Assembly: GCA_964550635.1 (NCBI GenBank)
Contig: CAZJZV010000005.1
Coordinates: 26,566-90,565 of the forward strand
Length of the DNA: 64,000 nucleotides
Reading direction: 5' to 3'
Origin: RGIG4097 sp964550635
GTDB taxonomy: Bacteria > Bacillota > Clostridia > Christensenellales > CAG-917
Positions 42,247 to 51,807 of this stretch are shown one piece after another; within the stretch, counting starts at the first letter, position 1; each line of letters opens with the position of its first letter. The notes under the pieces were generated by a model. The model had not been told where the DNA came from. It ran no database searches and was given only the letters and a program-made list of their open reading frames with translations. Position numbers and translations under genes: made by a program.

Positions 42247-45200
42247 TCTTCTTTTTCTCCGTCCTCTTCGTTTGTTGTTTGTGCATCGTCCGCATCCGAA
42301 ATTTCTGCGGTTGCGTCGCTTTCAGCGTTTTCAACCACTTCTTCGCTTTGGGTGCTTTCGATTTCGTCTGCGTTGTCTGCGGTGCTTTCTTCCGAATCTT
42401 CTACGGTTTCTTCCTTGACTTCGCTTTCCGCGCTATCAACGTTTTCTTCGTTTTCAACGGTTTCTTCCGTTTTTTCTTCGGTTGCAGTGAAATCAACCGC
42501 TTTGCCTGCTTTTTTCTTCTTCAAGAAGAAGAATACCGCCACCGCGATGAGCGCAACGCCCACGATGGGCACGACCACGTAGACCGCTATCATACCGTTA
42601 TTGCCCTTGCTCTCTTCTCCGACGTTTTCACTTCCGCTATTGTTGTTGCCGTTTGTGTTTGCTGACGTCTTACGCACGGATACTTTGACTTCGAATTCCA
42701 ATCCGGAGTCTGTATCGATGAAACGTGCGGATTGATGGTATTCTTGAAGTTCTTCCGTCGTTTGTAGTTCAAGCTTGGACAAATCCACGGTTTCGGTGGA
42801 GCCGTCGTCGTAGATACGGTTGACGACAAGTCCGGTCATATCGAATTTCTCACCGACGACGTAGTCTTTCTTGTAGCTTCCGTCCACCGCGAGATATTGC
42901 TTGATAGCGACTTGGATGCCGTACGACTTCTTGATGTTACGCATTCTGGTTTCAGCGTTTTCGAGTTGCTCGACAAGGGACGCGTCGATGAATGCGAGTT
43001 GTTCTTCGTCCTTGACGTTGCCGTAAAGACGTCTTGCCTCTTTGACTATATCCGAAAATTCACTGACGTCGGCGAAGTAGGTGGTGATATCGTTTGCGCT
43101 TGCGCTGGATTCCCAAGCCTGCAACACGTCAGACGTATAACCTGCGAATTTCTCCATTTGTTCGAGGAACAACAAGGTGTTTGCGTCCTTGACGGTGGGA
43201 GTCTTTTCCACGGTGCCGAAGTATCTCGAATACACGTAGTTGTCGTAGCCCACGCCGTTGGTAGGACGATGGATGATCATATCGCTCTTCTCGCCCGTGT
43301 TCTTGGTCACCATATCGATATAGTTGACGAACAAGGTGTTGAAGTTCGAGTAGTAGTAGGCATTGATAGCGGGTTCGGACATATAGTCGCCGTTTGCTTC
43401 GACAATTTGTTCGACCTCGTATTTGTAGACGGTTTCGAGCACGGGAGCGTTGAGTGAGTTGAAAGTGTACTCCTTGATACCGCTCTCGTAGAACGCGCTA
43501 TCACCGATATTCGTCACGGTGTAAGGGATCACGACGTGAGTCAAAGGCAGATCTTCGTTCTTTTTGGTGGAGCCGTCTGCGCTCTTTGCGAGCCCCGCGA
43601 ACGCGTACGCGTCTATTCTGATGGTGTTATCAATAATATTATATACTTTATCTGTTACGGTCTTGGTTGCGGGGTAAAGCATAAGCTCGTAACCGCCGTC
43701 TGCCAAATTCATATAGAGTACGCCGTCGTTGACGAAGAATACGGAATTGCCGTTTGCGACGACGATTTCGCTCAAATCGGAAGCGTAGGCAAACGCACCG
43801 AAACCGAGAGTTTTAAGGCTTGCGGGGATTGTTATCGAAGTGATATTGGTGCCTTCGAATGCGGATGCGCCGATGGTTTCCGCGACCGCAAGAGTGACTG
43901 CGTTGACACCGCCCTTGCCGTTATCCATGCAGAACGCGCCCGTTCCGATGACTTTTGCGGATGCAAGGTTGACCACGTCGAGAGAATTGCAGTTGTAGAA
44001 CGCCATTTCCCCGATTTCTTCGATATTCGACAAATCGGCAACAGAGAGTTTAACGCAGTTGACGAAAGCGGAATCACCGATGATTTTCACACTGCCGAAG
44101 TCGACTTCTTCGAGTGCGGAGCAACCGACGAAGGACATTTCGGTGATTTCTTCGATACCCGTGCCGAAGACGACTTTTTCGAGTTGTTTCAGACCGTAGA
44201 AGGTATATTCGCCGAGAGCGGTCGCATCGTTTCCGAAGATAACGGTCTTGACTCCCGATTGTGCGAAGATGCAAGTACCGACGGTCGTGACTGCGTCGAG
44301 TTCGACGGTGTCGAGCACCGAGCAGTTTGCAAAGACGAAGTCGCCGAGAGTTTTGAGTTTATTCGACGTGACGACGTCGCTGAGTCCCGTACAACCCGAG
44401 AATGCGTAGTCGCCGATAGTCGTGATTTCGGACAAGTCGATTTCGTCAATCAGAGTGTTTGCAAACGCATATGCGCCGATTGCCGTGACGGTGGACGGCA
44501 AATCGATTTCGATAAGGTTGGTTTGACTGAATGTTTCGTCCTTGATTTCGGTGATTGCGTTGCCCGCGAACGTGATAGCGGAGAGTTTCGAGCCTTTGAA
44601 CGCTCCCCTACCTATCGACGTAACGGATGCGGGAATGGTCACCGAAGTGATCTTTGAGCCTGCAAACGCGAAGTCGTAAACGGTCGTTACGCTTGCGGGA
44701 ATGGTCACCGAAGTCATATTTGACTTCAACGCGGTATAAAGGACTGTTTTATCCTTATTATAAAGAATATCGTTTTCAATCGTATATTGACTGTCGTCCG
44801 CGAGTTCGAGTTGCGCGCTCGTCAAAAGACTGCTTGCAAGCACGATACCGTTGTAGTTGAAGGATGCGGGCAAAGTGACTTTCGAGAGCGTAGTGGTGCC
44901 TGCGAAGATATTTGCGCCGATTTCGGTCAAGCCGTTCGGGAGCACGACGTTCGTGAGTTTGGTCTTTGCAAACGCCTTTTCGCCTATCTTACGCACGTTG
45001 CAATCACTGCCGAAAGTGATGGTTTTGAGTCCGCTGTTGTTGAACGCTTGATCACCGATGACGTAACTTTCTCCCGCCACACCGTTGATGGTGACGGTTT
45101 TGAGTTTGGAGCAGTTTTCAAAGGCGTTCATACCGATTGAAGTATTGTTCAACGTGATATTTTCAAGCGCGGTACAACCGTAGAACATATAGTCGCCGAT

Positions 45201-48200
45201 ATTCGTGAATTGTCCGGTCAAAACTTCCTTGAGAGCGGTACAATTTCTGAACACGCCGTAGTATTCGTATTTCGGTTGCATCTTCTCGTCGATGCCGACA
45301 ATGCTCTTTGCGCAACCTGCGACCTGCATACCGGTGAGGTCTACGCTTTCAAGGGAAGTACAATTCTCGAACGCTCCGCCGAATGCGGTGCCGATTGCCT
45401 TCATATTCTTGATAGTCTTGAGCGACGAGCACCCCTTCAACGCATTCACGCCGAGAGTGATGACTTTGACATTGGTCAAGTCGATGAATTCGAGGTTGCT
45501 ACAACCCTCGAACGCGGAACGATAGACTATCTTCAAATCCGCATCGGGAATGGGAGTCGCTTCGCGGTCGACAAGGTATACTCTCTTGAGTGCGGAGCAA
45601 TTTCTGAACGCGCCTTCGTTGATATTGATGACGGTCTTCGGGATGACGACTTCTTCCATTGTGGAATTATCTTTGAACGCGTCTTCGCCGATATACATAA
45701 TCATCTTATCGTCGGGGATTTCGACGACTTTATCCTTGCCTCTATATTTGGAAAGCGTGTAGCCCGAAAGAACGAACGGATCGGGCACGGAGATACTGAG
45801 AGACGCTCTGTAGCTCGATTCGGAGCCGTCGTCTCTGAGCACGATCGCTTCGATACTGGTATTACCCTTTTTGATTATATCGAGTTTGCCGTTTTGGTCG
45901 ACGGACACGATAGAATCGTCGTTGGATTTCCATTTGAGTTTGATCTTATCTTGGGGATAATACCAAGGATTCGTATCGACGGTGAGAGTGACGTCTTGGT
46001 CGGGATAGAGAGTAACGCTCGTGCCCGAAGACAGTTTGTCGTCGCTATTGATGATCGTCGAGAACGAGATCGAAGGCAAATTCAACTTCTTGACGGTATC
46101 GGTGACCGTAACGTTGATATATTTGAGTTCGCCGTTTTCCGCTTCCACGCTGACTTTGGTGGTACCTGCGGACAAACCGACGATTTCACCGTTTTTGACT
46201 GCCGCGATATTTCTATCGATTGCGGTCCAAACGAAGTTGGAGATATTCGCTTCACTGCCGTATACGAGACCGACTTTGTGAGTTTCGTAGATGTCGAGAG
46301 TGATATTTTCTTCACCTTCCGCAAGCTCGAAAGAAGAAGTGGAATTCAAGTTTGCAGAACGCAAATCGATACGATAAACCGCGTGGTTCAATGCATAGTC
46401 GTCGAATTGCACGTAGAGTCTGTCGCCGAATTTCTCGTAAATATTCGTGATTTCAATGGATACGGTGTTGGTGGTGTTCTTTTCGCAGTTGTAGAAAGGA
46501 ACGACGTATTCGGTGACTTGATTGAGCTCCGTGCCGTCGTAGTAGCAAAGGAGAGCCGCTTGCGTGTAGTGGTTGTCGTACACGTCCATATCAAGATAAA
46601 TACGTTGTTTGACTTGGTTATTTTCCTTATAGTCTTGGTATCTGATTCTGACTTCACGGAGGGACGGTGCTTCGTAGTCCGCGTAGAACGTGAACGAGAA
46701 AGTTTCGTCGGGGATAACTCTATCCTTGTCGCCGTAATCGCCGAAGAATGCGAAATCCATACGGTATTTGCCGTTTGAAACAAGACCGGATTCAAGGGGA
46801 TTGATGTCGAATTTAAGGAAGCCGGGGACTGCGTTACCGCCGCCGGAATACGCTTTATTGATACGATATGCGGTGTTTTCGTAGAGAACTTCACCGGTTG
46901 CGTCGTTCACCAAAGAGTATTCGATTCTTCTTGCACCGCGCATAAGACCGATATAGAGTCCTCTGAACTCGTAAGTGGTCAAGTAGTTTTCGGGATTGTC
47001 GTCGCTATAAAACTCGTCGTAGCAAGAGATCGCGTTGTGTTCTTGCGTGGTGTAGACTCTATCCGCGTTTTCGTCTTGCAAGTATGCAAACGAACCCATA
47101 GGCATAGAGAATTTGTCGTTGTAGTATTTCGTGTAAGGTTGAGTTGCCCAAATGCTTGCTTGGGGTTTTTCCTCGTCCTTAATGGAAGTGTCTTGTTTTG
47201 CCTCGTCGATATAGTATGCGTCGTAGTCGAGCATAGGGATTTGCGTCCAATCGCCGTAGAAACCGAGGAATGGTAAATTGAGATCGCATTGTCCCGTGGT
47301 CTCACTGACGAGATGAATGAAGCCTTCGACGTACATACCGTTGACGAAACTTTGGTCGATATAATTCTTCTCATCCGCAGAAAGCGACAATCTAACGGTG
47401 ATTTCCGCCACTGCCCCGCTATTTACCACGAGAGTGTTTCCGTTCTTCGTCGCGCCCGAACCGTCGAGAGTCCAAGTGGGTGCAACGTCGTCGAGAATGT
47501 ACGCTTGTTCCGCAACCGCAAGTTTGTTCGACGCAAGTCTTTCGGTCATGAAAATGGGAGCGATTTCAAATGTCAAAGTTTCGGAACCGAAGTTTGCAAT
47601 CTTGAAAGTGACGTCATAAACGCCCGTTCTGCCCGCATCGTCGCCGAGATTGACTTTGGGTCTATAATCTATGCTCGCGTCTTCGGTGAAGAGATAAGCA
47701 CCCGTGGAAATCGCGTTTGCAAGACTGCCGAGACCTGCGCCCTGTTTTCTGGGAGAGTAAGGGAGATCGTCGCGGTCTTTGACGAGAGTCGCGGTGCTCA
47801 TGACGAGTTGATTTATGCGTTGAGTGAGTTCGTTGGTGGTCAGATCGGGTTGAGTGGTTTTGAGATAGCTTCTGATGATGGAAACAACGCCCGCCATATT
47901 AGGAGACGCCATACTCGTACCGCTTTGTTCGCCGTAACCGCCGGGGACTGCGGAAGTGATTTCACCGCCGTGTGCCGTGATTTCGGGTTTGAGTTTCAAG
48001 TCGGGAGTTGCGCCCCAAGAGGAGAATTCACTCATGAACGGACCTGCTTTCAAACTCTTGTCTATGGTGATTTTGCCAATTCTGCCGTTTTGTTTTGCGT
48101 AGCTTTCGAGTTGCTCGCCGACTTCCATCGAGATACAGCAGGACGGAATGGGATCTTCCACTTCGCCGAGAGCCATTCTGATGGTACCCGAAACGTTGTT

Positions 48201-49931
48201 GAAAACGATGATGCCGATTGCACCTGCGTTTTGAGCGTTTTCGACTTTTTCTTTGAAGGTGATACCGCCACGTTTGACGAGAGCGATTCTGCCTGCGATT
48301 TTGTTTCTAACGCCTGCGTTTGTGAAGTCGGACGCTCTGCCCGTGCCGGGGATTGCTACGTATTCGAATTCTTTGCTATCGATTTCCTTTCCGTCGTCGT
48401 CAACGAGAATCATCTCTGCAAAGTCGTAATATTTGTTGTATTGGTCGCTCGACTCTTCATAGTAAACCGCGGTCGTGCCGTTTGCGATCATATACGGTGA
48501 TTTCTGACCGCTGATACTTGCGACCGAGAGTGCCGCCGCAAAAATGGACGGAGAACCGACGGTGCCAGAGTCGGGATTGGATGCAAGGTTGGTGCCGAAA
48601 GTTCCGCCGTACGCCGCACTGTAATCGTTGCTTGCCGCGCAAACAAGACTGATACCCGCGTCCTTGACTGCGGAGTAAACTCTGTTGAGCATTTCGCCTT
48701 CTTCATCGCCGTCGTCGGTGGTGGAGAATCCGCAAGACGTACCCAAACTCATATTGATGACGTCAACGCCGAGATAGATACAATCTTCGAGTGCCGCGAG
48801 AATATCTTCGGTTTCCGCACCGCTACCCTCCGGATCGTCGAGGTCGTCGGTGAAGACCTTACAAATGACGAGTTGCGCTTCGGGAGCAACGCCCACGAAA
48901 GGAGTGTCGATGTGATTACCGTTTTTGTCGGTGTAGCCGTTGGGATCGTAACCCGCAACGATACCCGCAACGTGAGTGCCGTGGTTCGACGAAGACGGAT
49001 AGACGTCCGCATCGTTGTCCGCATAGTCGAATGCGAAAGGAACTTTTTGACTGATATAAAGGTCGTTGACGGAGATTTGCTTTCCGTTGAGAGCGGATCT
49101 CTCCTCTGCCAACAAATCGTATTTTTCCATTGCCTCCGAGACGGTGTCCTTGTCGAACACTGCGTTGGAGAGAGTGTAAACGTTTTCGTGTTCGTCGTCC
49201 CAGATGAACGCGTTGTGGGTGTAGTCAAGACCGGTGTCGAGAATTGCGACGACCGAACCGCCGCCCTTGTAGCCGTATTCGTCCATGACGGAAGAAGAAT
49301 CGTAAACACCGGTGTCGTACACGCTGGTCTTGTTCACGACCGCGGTAGCACTCTTGAGAGCGGAATCCATTTCTTCATCGCTTGCGGAAGCGTAACTTCC
49401 CATATCGACGGTTTCGGGTTTGAGATAGGTTTCGGACAAACAAACGCTCTTGACGCCCGCAAGATTTCTAATCGTCGAAACGTGAGCGGTGCTCGTTTCG
49501 ATTGCGACTGCGTTATCCACCGCCGTGTAGCGATTTTTGAGAGTGAACTCGATTCCCATTGCGGAGAGAGTGTCCAAGAAATCGTCTTGCTTTTCTCTCA
49601 ACGCGGCGTTCTTTCTCTTGCCCTCTGCGGAAGTCGCGTATTCGGACACGTCTCTGCCGTTCGCTTCTTCGACAAGGTTCTTGCCGTCGAGACTGACGAT
49701 CAAGGTGTGCTTTTTATAGGACGAAACGTTCGTCAAAGTGGAAGTCGCGAGATTGTTCATCGCAATAGAAGACAAATCGACTTCCCCGGTGACGTCGGTA
49801 AAAGACACTTTGGCTGCGTTCGCAACTGATACGGACGCAACTGCGGAACTGTCGTGCACCGCCACAATGGACGAAACGCACAACATGAGAATAAGTGCAT
49901 AGCATACGGCTCTCTTTATACCGGATTTCAA
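42243..49931 (-). CDS. Giant membrane-anchored subtilisin-like (S8) protease with leucine-rich BspA-type repeats, 2562 aa
   Basis: Secreted serine protease of the lactocepin (cell-envelope proteinase) type. The TTG at 49931 is the start: AGGAGG lies seven bases upstream and a signal peptide follows. Domains in order: propeptide-like region (about 45-205); S8 catalytic domain with D232 (VVAILDTGLDYTH), H317 (SNHGTHVAG), oxyanion N435 and S673 (GTSMASPNMAG); a PA domain inserted at about 480-625; Fn3-like wall-proteinase domains (about 740-1200); two Big_2-type Ig-like domains (about 1225-1385); leucine-rich LRR_5/BspA repeats (about 1390-2150, recurrent I-G-x-x-A-F units); a linker; one TM helix (about 2450-2475) followed by KKKK and an acidic cytoplasmic tail of about 85 residues. 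It opens the nine-gene operon with the Opp genes, so supplying peptides for uptake is the likely job. Confidence 0.92.
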   Translation of the reverse strand: MKSGIKRAVCYALILMLCVSSIVAVHDSSAVASVSVANAAKVSFTDVTGEVDLSSIAMNNLATSTLTNVSSYKKHTLIVSLDGKNLVEEANGRDVSEYATSAEGKRKNAALREKQDDFLDTLSAMGIEFTLKNRYTAVDNAVAIETSTAHVSTIRNLAGVKSVCLSETYLKPETVDMGSYASASDEEMDSALKSATAVVNKTSVYDTGVYDSSSVMDEYGYKGGGSVVAILDTGLDYTHNAFIWDDEHENVYTLSNAVFDKDTVSEAMEKYDLLAEERSALNGKQISVNDLYISQKVPFAFDYADNDADVYPSSSNHGTHVAGIVAGYDPNGYTDKNGNHIDTPFVGVAPEAQLVICKVFTDDLDDPEGSGAETEDILAALEDCIYLGVDVINMSLGTSCGFSTTDDGDEEGEMLNRVYSAVKDAGISLVCAASNDYSAAYGGTFGTNLASNPDSGTVGSPSIFAAALSVASISGQKSPYMIANGTTAVYYEESSDQYNKYYDFAEMILVDDDGKEIDSKEFEYVAIPGTGRASDFTNAGVRNKIAGRIALVKRGGITFKEKVENAQNAGAIGIIVFNNVSGTIRMALGEVEDPIPSCCISMEVGEQLESYAKQNGRIGKITIDKSLKAGPFMSEFSSWGATPDLKLKPEITAHGGEITSAVPGGYGEQSGTSMASPNMAGVVSIIRSYLKTTQPDLTTNELTQRINQLVMSTATLVKDRDDLPYSPRKQGAGLGSLANAISTGAYLFTEDASIDYRPKVNLGDDAGRTGVYDVTFKIANFGSETLTFEIAPIFMTERLASNKLAVAEQAYILDDVAPTWTLDGSGATKNGNTLVVNSGAVAEITVRLSLSADEKNYIDQSFVNGMYVEGFIHLVSETTGQCDLNLPFLGFYGDWTQIPMLDYDAYYIDEAKQDTSIKDEEKPQASIWATQPYTKYYNDKFSMPMGSFAYLQDENADRVYTTQEHNAISCYDEFYSDDNPENYLTTYEFRGLYIGLMRGARRIEYSLVNDATGEVLYENTAYRINKAYSGGGNAVPGFLKFDINPLESGLVSNGKYRMDFAFFGDYGDKDRVIPDETFSFTFYADYEAPSLREVRIRYQDYKENNQVKQRIYLDMDVYDNHYTQAALLCYYDGTELNQVTEYVVPFYNCEKNTTNTVSIEITNIYEKFGDRLYVQFDDYALNHAVYRIDLRSANLNSTSSFELAEGEENITLDIYETHKVGLVYGSEANISNFVWTAIDRNIAAVKNGEIVGLSAGTTKVSVEAENGELKYINVTVTDTVKKLNLPSISFSTIINSDDKLSSGTSVTLYPDQDVTLTVDTNPWYYPQDKIKLKWKSNDDSIVSVDQNGKLDIIKKGNTSIEAIVLRDDGSESSYRASLSISVPDPFVLSGYTLSKYRGKDKVVEIPDDKMIMYIGEDAFKDNSTMEEVVIPKTVININEGAFRNCSALKRVYLVDREATPIPDADLKIVYRSAFEGCSNLEFIDLTNVKVITLGVNALKGCSSLKTIKNMKAIGTAFGGAFENCTSLESVDLTGMQVAGCAKSIVGIDEKMQPKYEYYGVFRNCTALKEVLTGQFTNIGDYMFYGCTALENITLNNTSIGMNAFENCSKLKTVTINGVAGESYVIGDQAFNNSGLKTITFGSDCNVRKIGEKAFAKTKLTNVVLPNGLTEIGANIFAGTTTLSKVTLPASFNYNGIVLASSLLTSAQLELADDSQYTIENDILYNKDKTVLYTALKSNMTSVTIPASVTTVYDFAFAGSKITSVTIPASVTSIGRGAFKGSKLSAITFAGNAITEIKDETFSQTNLIEIDLPSTVTAIGAYAFANTLIDEIDLSEITTIGDYAFSGCTGLSDVVTSNKLKTLGDFVFANCSVLDTVELDAVTTVGTCIFAQSGVKTVIFGNDATALGEYTFYGLKQLEKVVFGTGIEEITEMSFVGCSALEEVDFGSVKIIGDSAFVNCVKLSVADLSNIEEIGEMAFYNCNSLDVVNLASAKVIGTGAFCMDNGKGGVNAVTLAVAETIGASAFEGTNITSITIPASLKTLGFGAFAYASDLSEIVVANGNSVFFVNDGVLYMNLADGGYELMLYPATKTVTDKVYNIIDNTIRIDAYAFAGLAKSADGSTKKNEDLPLTHVVIPYTVTNIGDSAFYESGIKEYTFNSLNAPVLETVYKYEVEQIVEANGDYMSEPAINAYYYSNFNTLFVNYIDMVTKNTGEKSDMIIHRPTNGVGYDNYVYSRYFGTVEKTPTVKDANTLLFLEQMEKFAGYTSDVLQAWESSASANDITTYFADVSEFSDIVKEARRLYGNVKDEEQLAFIDASLVEQLENAETRMRNIKKSYGIQVAIKQYLAVDGSYKKDYVVGEKFDMTGLVVNRIYDDGSTETVDLSKLELQTTEELQEYHQSARFIDTDSGLEFEVKVSVRKTSANTNGNNNSGSENVGEESKGNNGMIAVYVVVPIVGVALIAVAVFFFLKKKKAGKAVDFTATEEKTEETVENEENVDSAESEVKEETVEDSEESTADNADEIESTQSEEVVENAESDATAEISDADDAQTTNEEDGEKEE

Positions 49932-50319
49932 AGTATACCTCCTGCGAAAGACTTGCCGTCGTCTTTCGGTCGTTTTAGCATTCGTCGTCGTTTGCGCCCT
50001 TCTTAAAAACTATAGTTTTTCGGGTGAATTTCACCGCCTAGAGAACACAAATATCGACTATATCATATTGAGTCAATATTTTAGCATGAAAAATTATGCT
50101 TGTCAATTGCATACGCATAGTTGCTTTATATTTAATAATTAAATATGTAAGTCAAAAAACGAAGTATGCATAAACGCATAATTATGCAATATTCAAGCGT
50201 TATGCACGGATAGAATAACGGTTTTTCACCGCTCCCCAAAAACAAGAAAACCCGATTGAGTGCGTTTTTTCGCTCCCCCGTCGGATTCTCCCAAAAGTCG
50301 TTTCAAAAATATTTTGCGG
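49932..50319. promoter_or_regulatory. Upstream regulatory region of the protease/Opp operon
   Basis: No gene. It holds the promoter at 50078-50106, two adjacent palindromes in the leader (AAAAACTATAGTTTTT at 50005-50020 and GGTGAA-T-TTCACC at 50023-50035), and an AT-rich block at about 50090-50215. That block contains several copies of a GCATAA/TTATGC motif, including ACGCATAATTATGCAA. The motif copies could be operator sites. Confidence 0.55.
50078..50106 (-). promoter_or_regulatory. Promoter of the protease/Opp operon
   Basis: TTGACA, 17-base spacer, TAAAAT with extended -10 TG on the minus strand. Start near 50071, leader of about 140 bases. Confidence 0.75.
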
Positions 50320-51615
50320 TCAATTACAATTTTTAATCATCAACCTTATGATTTCTTCGTCGGTTTCTCTCATACCGTTGCGAGCGATGTCCCCGACGTT
50401 TTCGATAGTTCCTTCGACGGTGCCTTCCAAAATGCCGTCACCGCTTTGGAATTTCTTTCCGTTTCGACTCATTTCCATGCCCACCAAACCCGCTTCGACC
50501 GCGGATGCGATTTTCGCCGCGCAACTCGACTTCGCGCCGTCGCATATGATGCCCGAATCTATCGCTAGAGCATTGGATATAGTTTGGGAAATTTGCTCGT
50601 CGTCCCCGCCGTAGAGATAGCATATAGCGGCACCCGCTCCGCAACCCGCCGATACTGCTCCGCAGTATGCAGACAGTCTGCCGATGCCGCTTTTCAGGTG
50701 GATTGTTATCAAATCTGACAGTGCTACCGCCCTGATTGTTTTCTCTTTATCCGCCCCCAAATGCTCCGCGTAAACGACGACCGGAAGGGATGCTACCATA
50801 CCTTGATTTCCGCTCCCCGACACTATCACGACGGGCAAACTGCACCCGTTCATTCTGGCGTCGGAGCCTGCCGCGGCAAACGCTTTTGCGCGGGTGTGGA
50901 CGTCGTTGCCAAAGGACGACAAAAGCACCTTCCCGACGGATGCGCCGTAGTCGTTTTTCAAGCCTTCGTTGCCTATTGCGACGTTGTATTCAATTTGTTT
51001 TCCGACGGTTTTTTCAAGGTCTTTGACGTCGGCGGTTTTGATGAATTCCACGATACCCTTGACGGACAATACGCTCCTGTCCGCAAGTTCGGTTTTTTCG
51101 CCGTGGACGGAAAATTCTTCGTCGCCGTTTTCGGCGTTATAAACGACTTCTCCGTTGCGCTCCACCCTGACGACGTTGGTGTGATAACCGACAATTCTTG
51201 CAAACGCTTCGTCGGAGTCAGAATACAGACTGACCGCGATATCGAAAATCTCCCCCGACGACGATTTTTCTATGGTGAAATCGCATTCGTCCAAAAATCT
51301 TTTGATTTTTGCAATATCGCTTTCTTCGATGTCAGAAAGCACTTCGAGTTTCTTTTCCGCCTTTCCTGCGACCACTCCCGCCGCCACCGCAGACGCTATT
51401 CCGCGAAGTCCGCCGGTGTTGGGGACTACCACGCTTTTCACGTTCTTCAAAATGTTTCCGCTCACCGAGATTTTCGCCTTGACGGGCACTCCTTTCAAAG
51501 CGTCCTTTGCAAGTGCGGAAGCGTAGGCTACCGCGATAGGCTCGGTGCATCCCATTGCGGGGAGCAACTCTTCTTCAAGGATTTTGAGATAGTTTTGGTA
51601 GACGGATTTTTCCAT
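50320..51615 (-). CDS. L-cysteine desulfidase/L-serine dehydratase alpha-type protein (CyuA/UPF0597 family), 431 aa
   Basis: Family members release pyruvate, ammonia and sulfide from L-cysteine using a 4Fe-4S cluster. The N-terminal PAMGCTEPIAVAYASA, VVPNTGGLRGI, GSDARMNGCSLPVVIVSGSGNQG and the C-terminal Cys-rich YCGAVSAGCGAGAAICYLYGG and ICDGAKSSCA are hallmark motifs. Conserved cysteines available for the cluster are in these last two segments. Length matches the family (about 430). The start at 51615 is chosen because GAGGATG lies upstream; earlier in-frame ATGs overlap that site. It is divergent from a CxxC/polyferredoxin/thioredoxin operon, a context consistent with sulfur metabolism. 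Confidence 0.88.
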   Translation of the reverse strand: MEKSVYQNYLKILEEELLPAMGCTEPIAVAYASALAKDALKGVPVKAKISVSGNILKNVKSVVVPNTGGLRGIASAVAAGVVAGKAEKKLEVLSDIEESDIAKIKRFLDECDFTIEKSSSGEIFDIAVSLYSDSDEAFARIVGYHTNVVRVERNGEVVYNAENGDEEFSVHGEKTELADRSVLSVKGIVEFIKTADVKDLEKTVGKQIEYNVAIGNEGLKNDYGASVGKVLLSSFGNDVHTRAKAFAAAGSDARMNGCSLPVVIVSGSGNQGMVASLPVVVYAEHLGADKEKTIRAVALSDLITIHLKSGIGRLSAYCGAVSAGCGAGAAICYLYGGDDEQISQTISNALAIDSGIICDGAKSSCAAKIASAVEAGLVGMEMSRNGKKFQSGDGILEGTVEGTIENVGDIARNGMRETDEEIIRLMIKNCN

Positions 51616-51664
51616 AGATTTCATCCTCATTCGTTCGTGCGCGATTGCGATTTCGACGGCAGAT

Positions 51665-51693
51665 ATTTTAGCATTTTGAAACGGTAAAGTCAA
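51665..51693 (-). promoter_or_regulatory. Promoter of the cysteine desulfidase-family gene
   Basis: TTGACT, 17-base spacer, TAAAAT on the minus strand. Its -35 box is only 26 bases from that of the divergent plus-strand promoter, so both could share a regulator. Confidence 0.65.
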
Positions 51694-51719
51694 TAGATAC
51701 GTCGCCTACAATTAAACAC

Positions 51720-51749
51720 TTGACTACTTATCGGTTTTAAGTGTATAAT
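51720..51749 (+). promoter_or_regulatory. Promoter of the CxxC-polyferredoxin-TlpA operon
   Basis: TTGACT, 18-base spacer, TATAAT on the plus strand. Confidence 0.65.
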
Positions 51750-51807
51750 TTCTTATAATCTTTATGCGACGCGCAAGCGTGCGCCTAAACTATCGAAAGG
51801 AGCGAAA

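Noticed and set aside
43400..45800. Regular repeats in the DNA of the LRR region, considered as CRISPR or satellite
   Set aside because: They are coding repeats of 20-24 residues with variable DNA, all within one long frame; no identical direct repeats with spacers.
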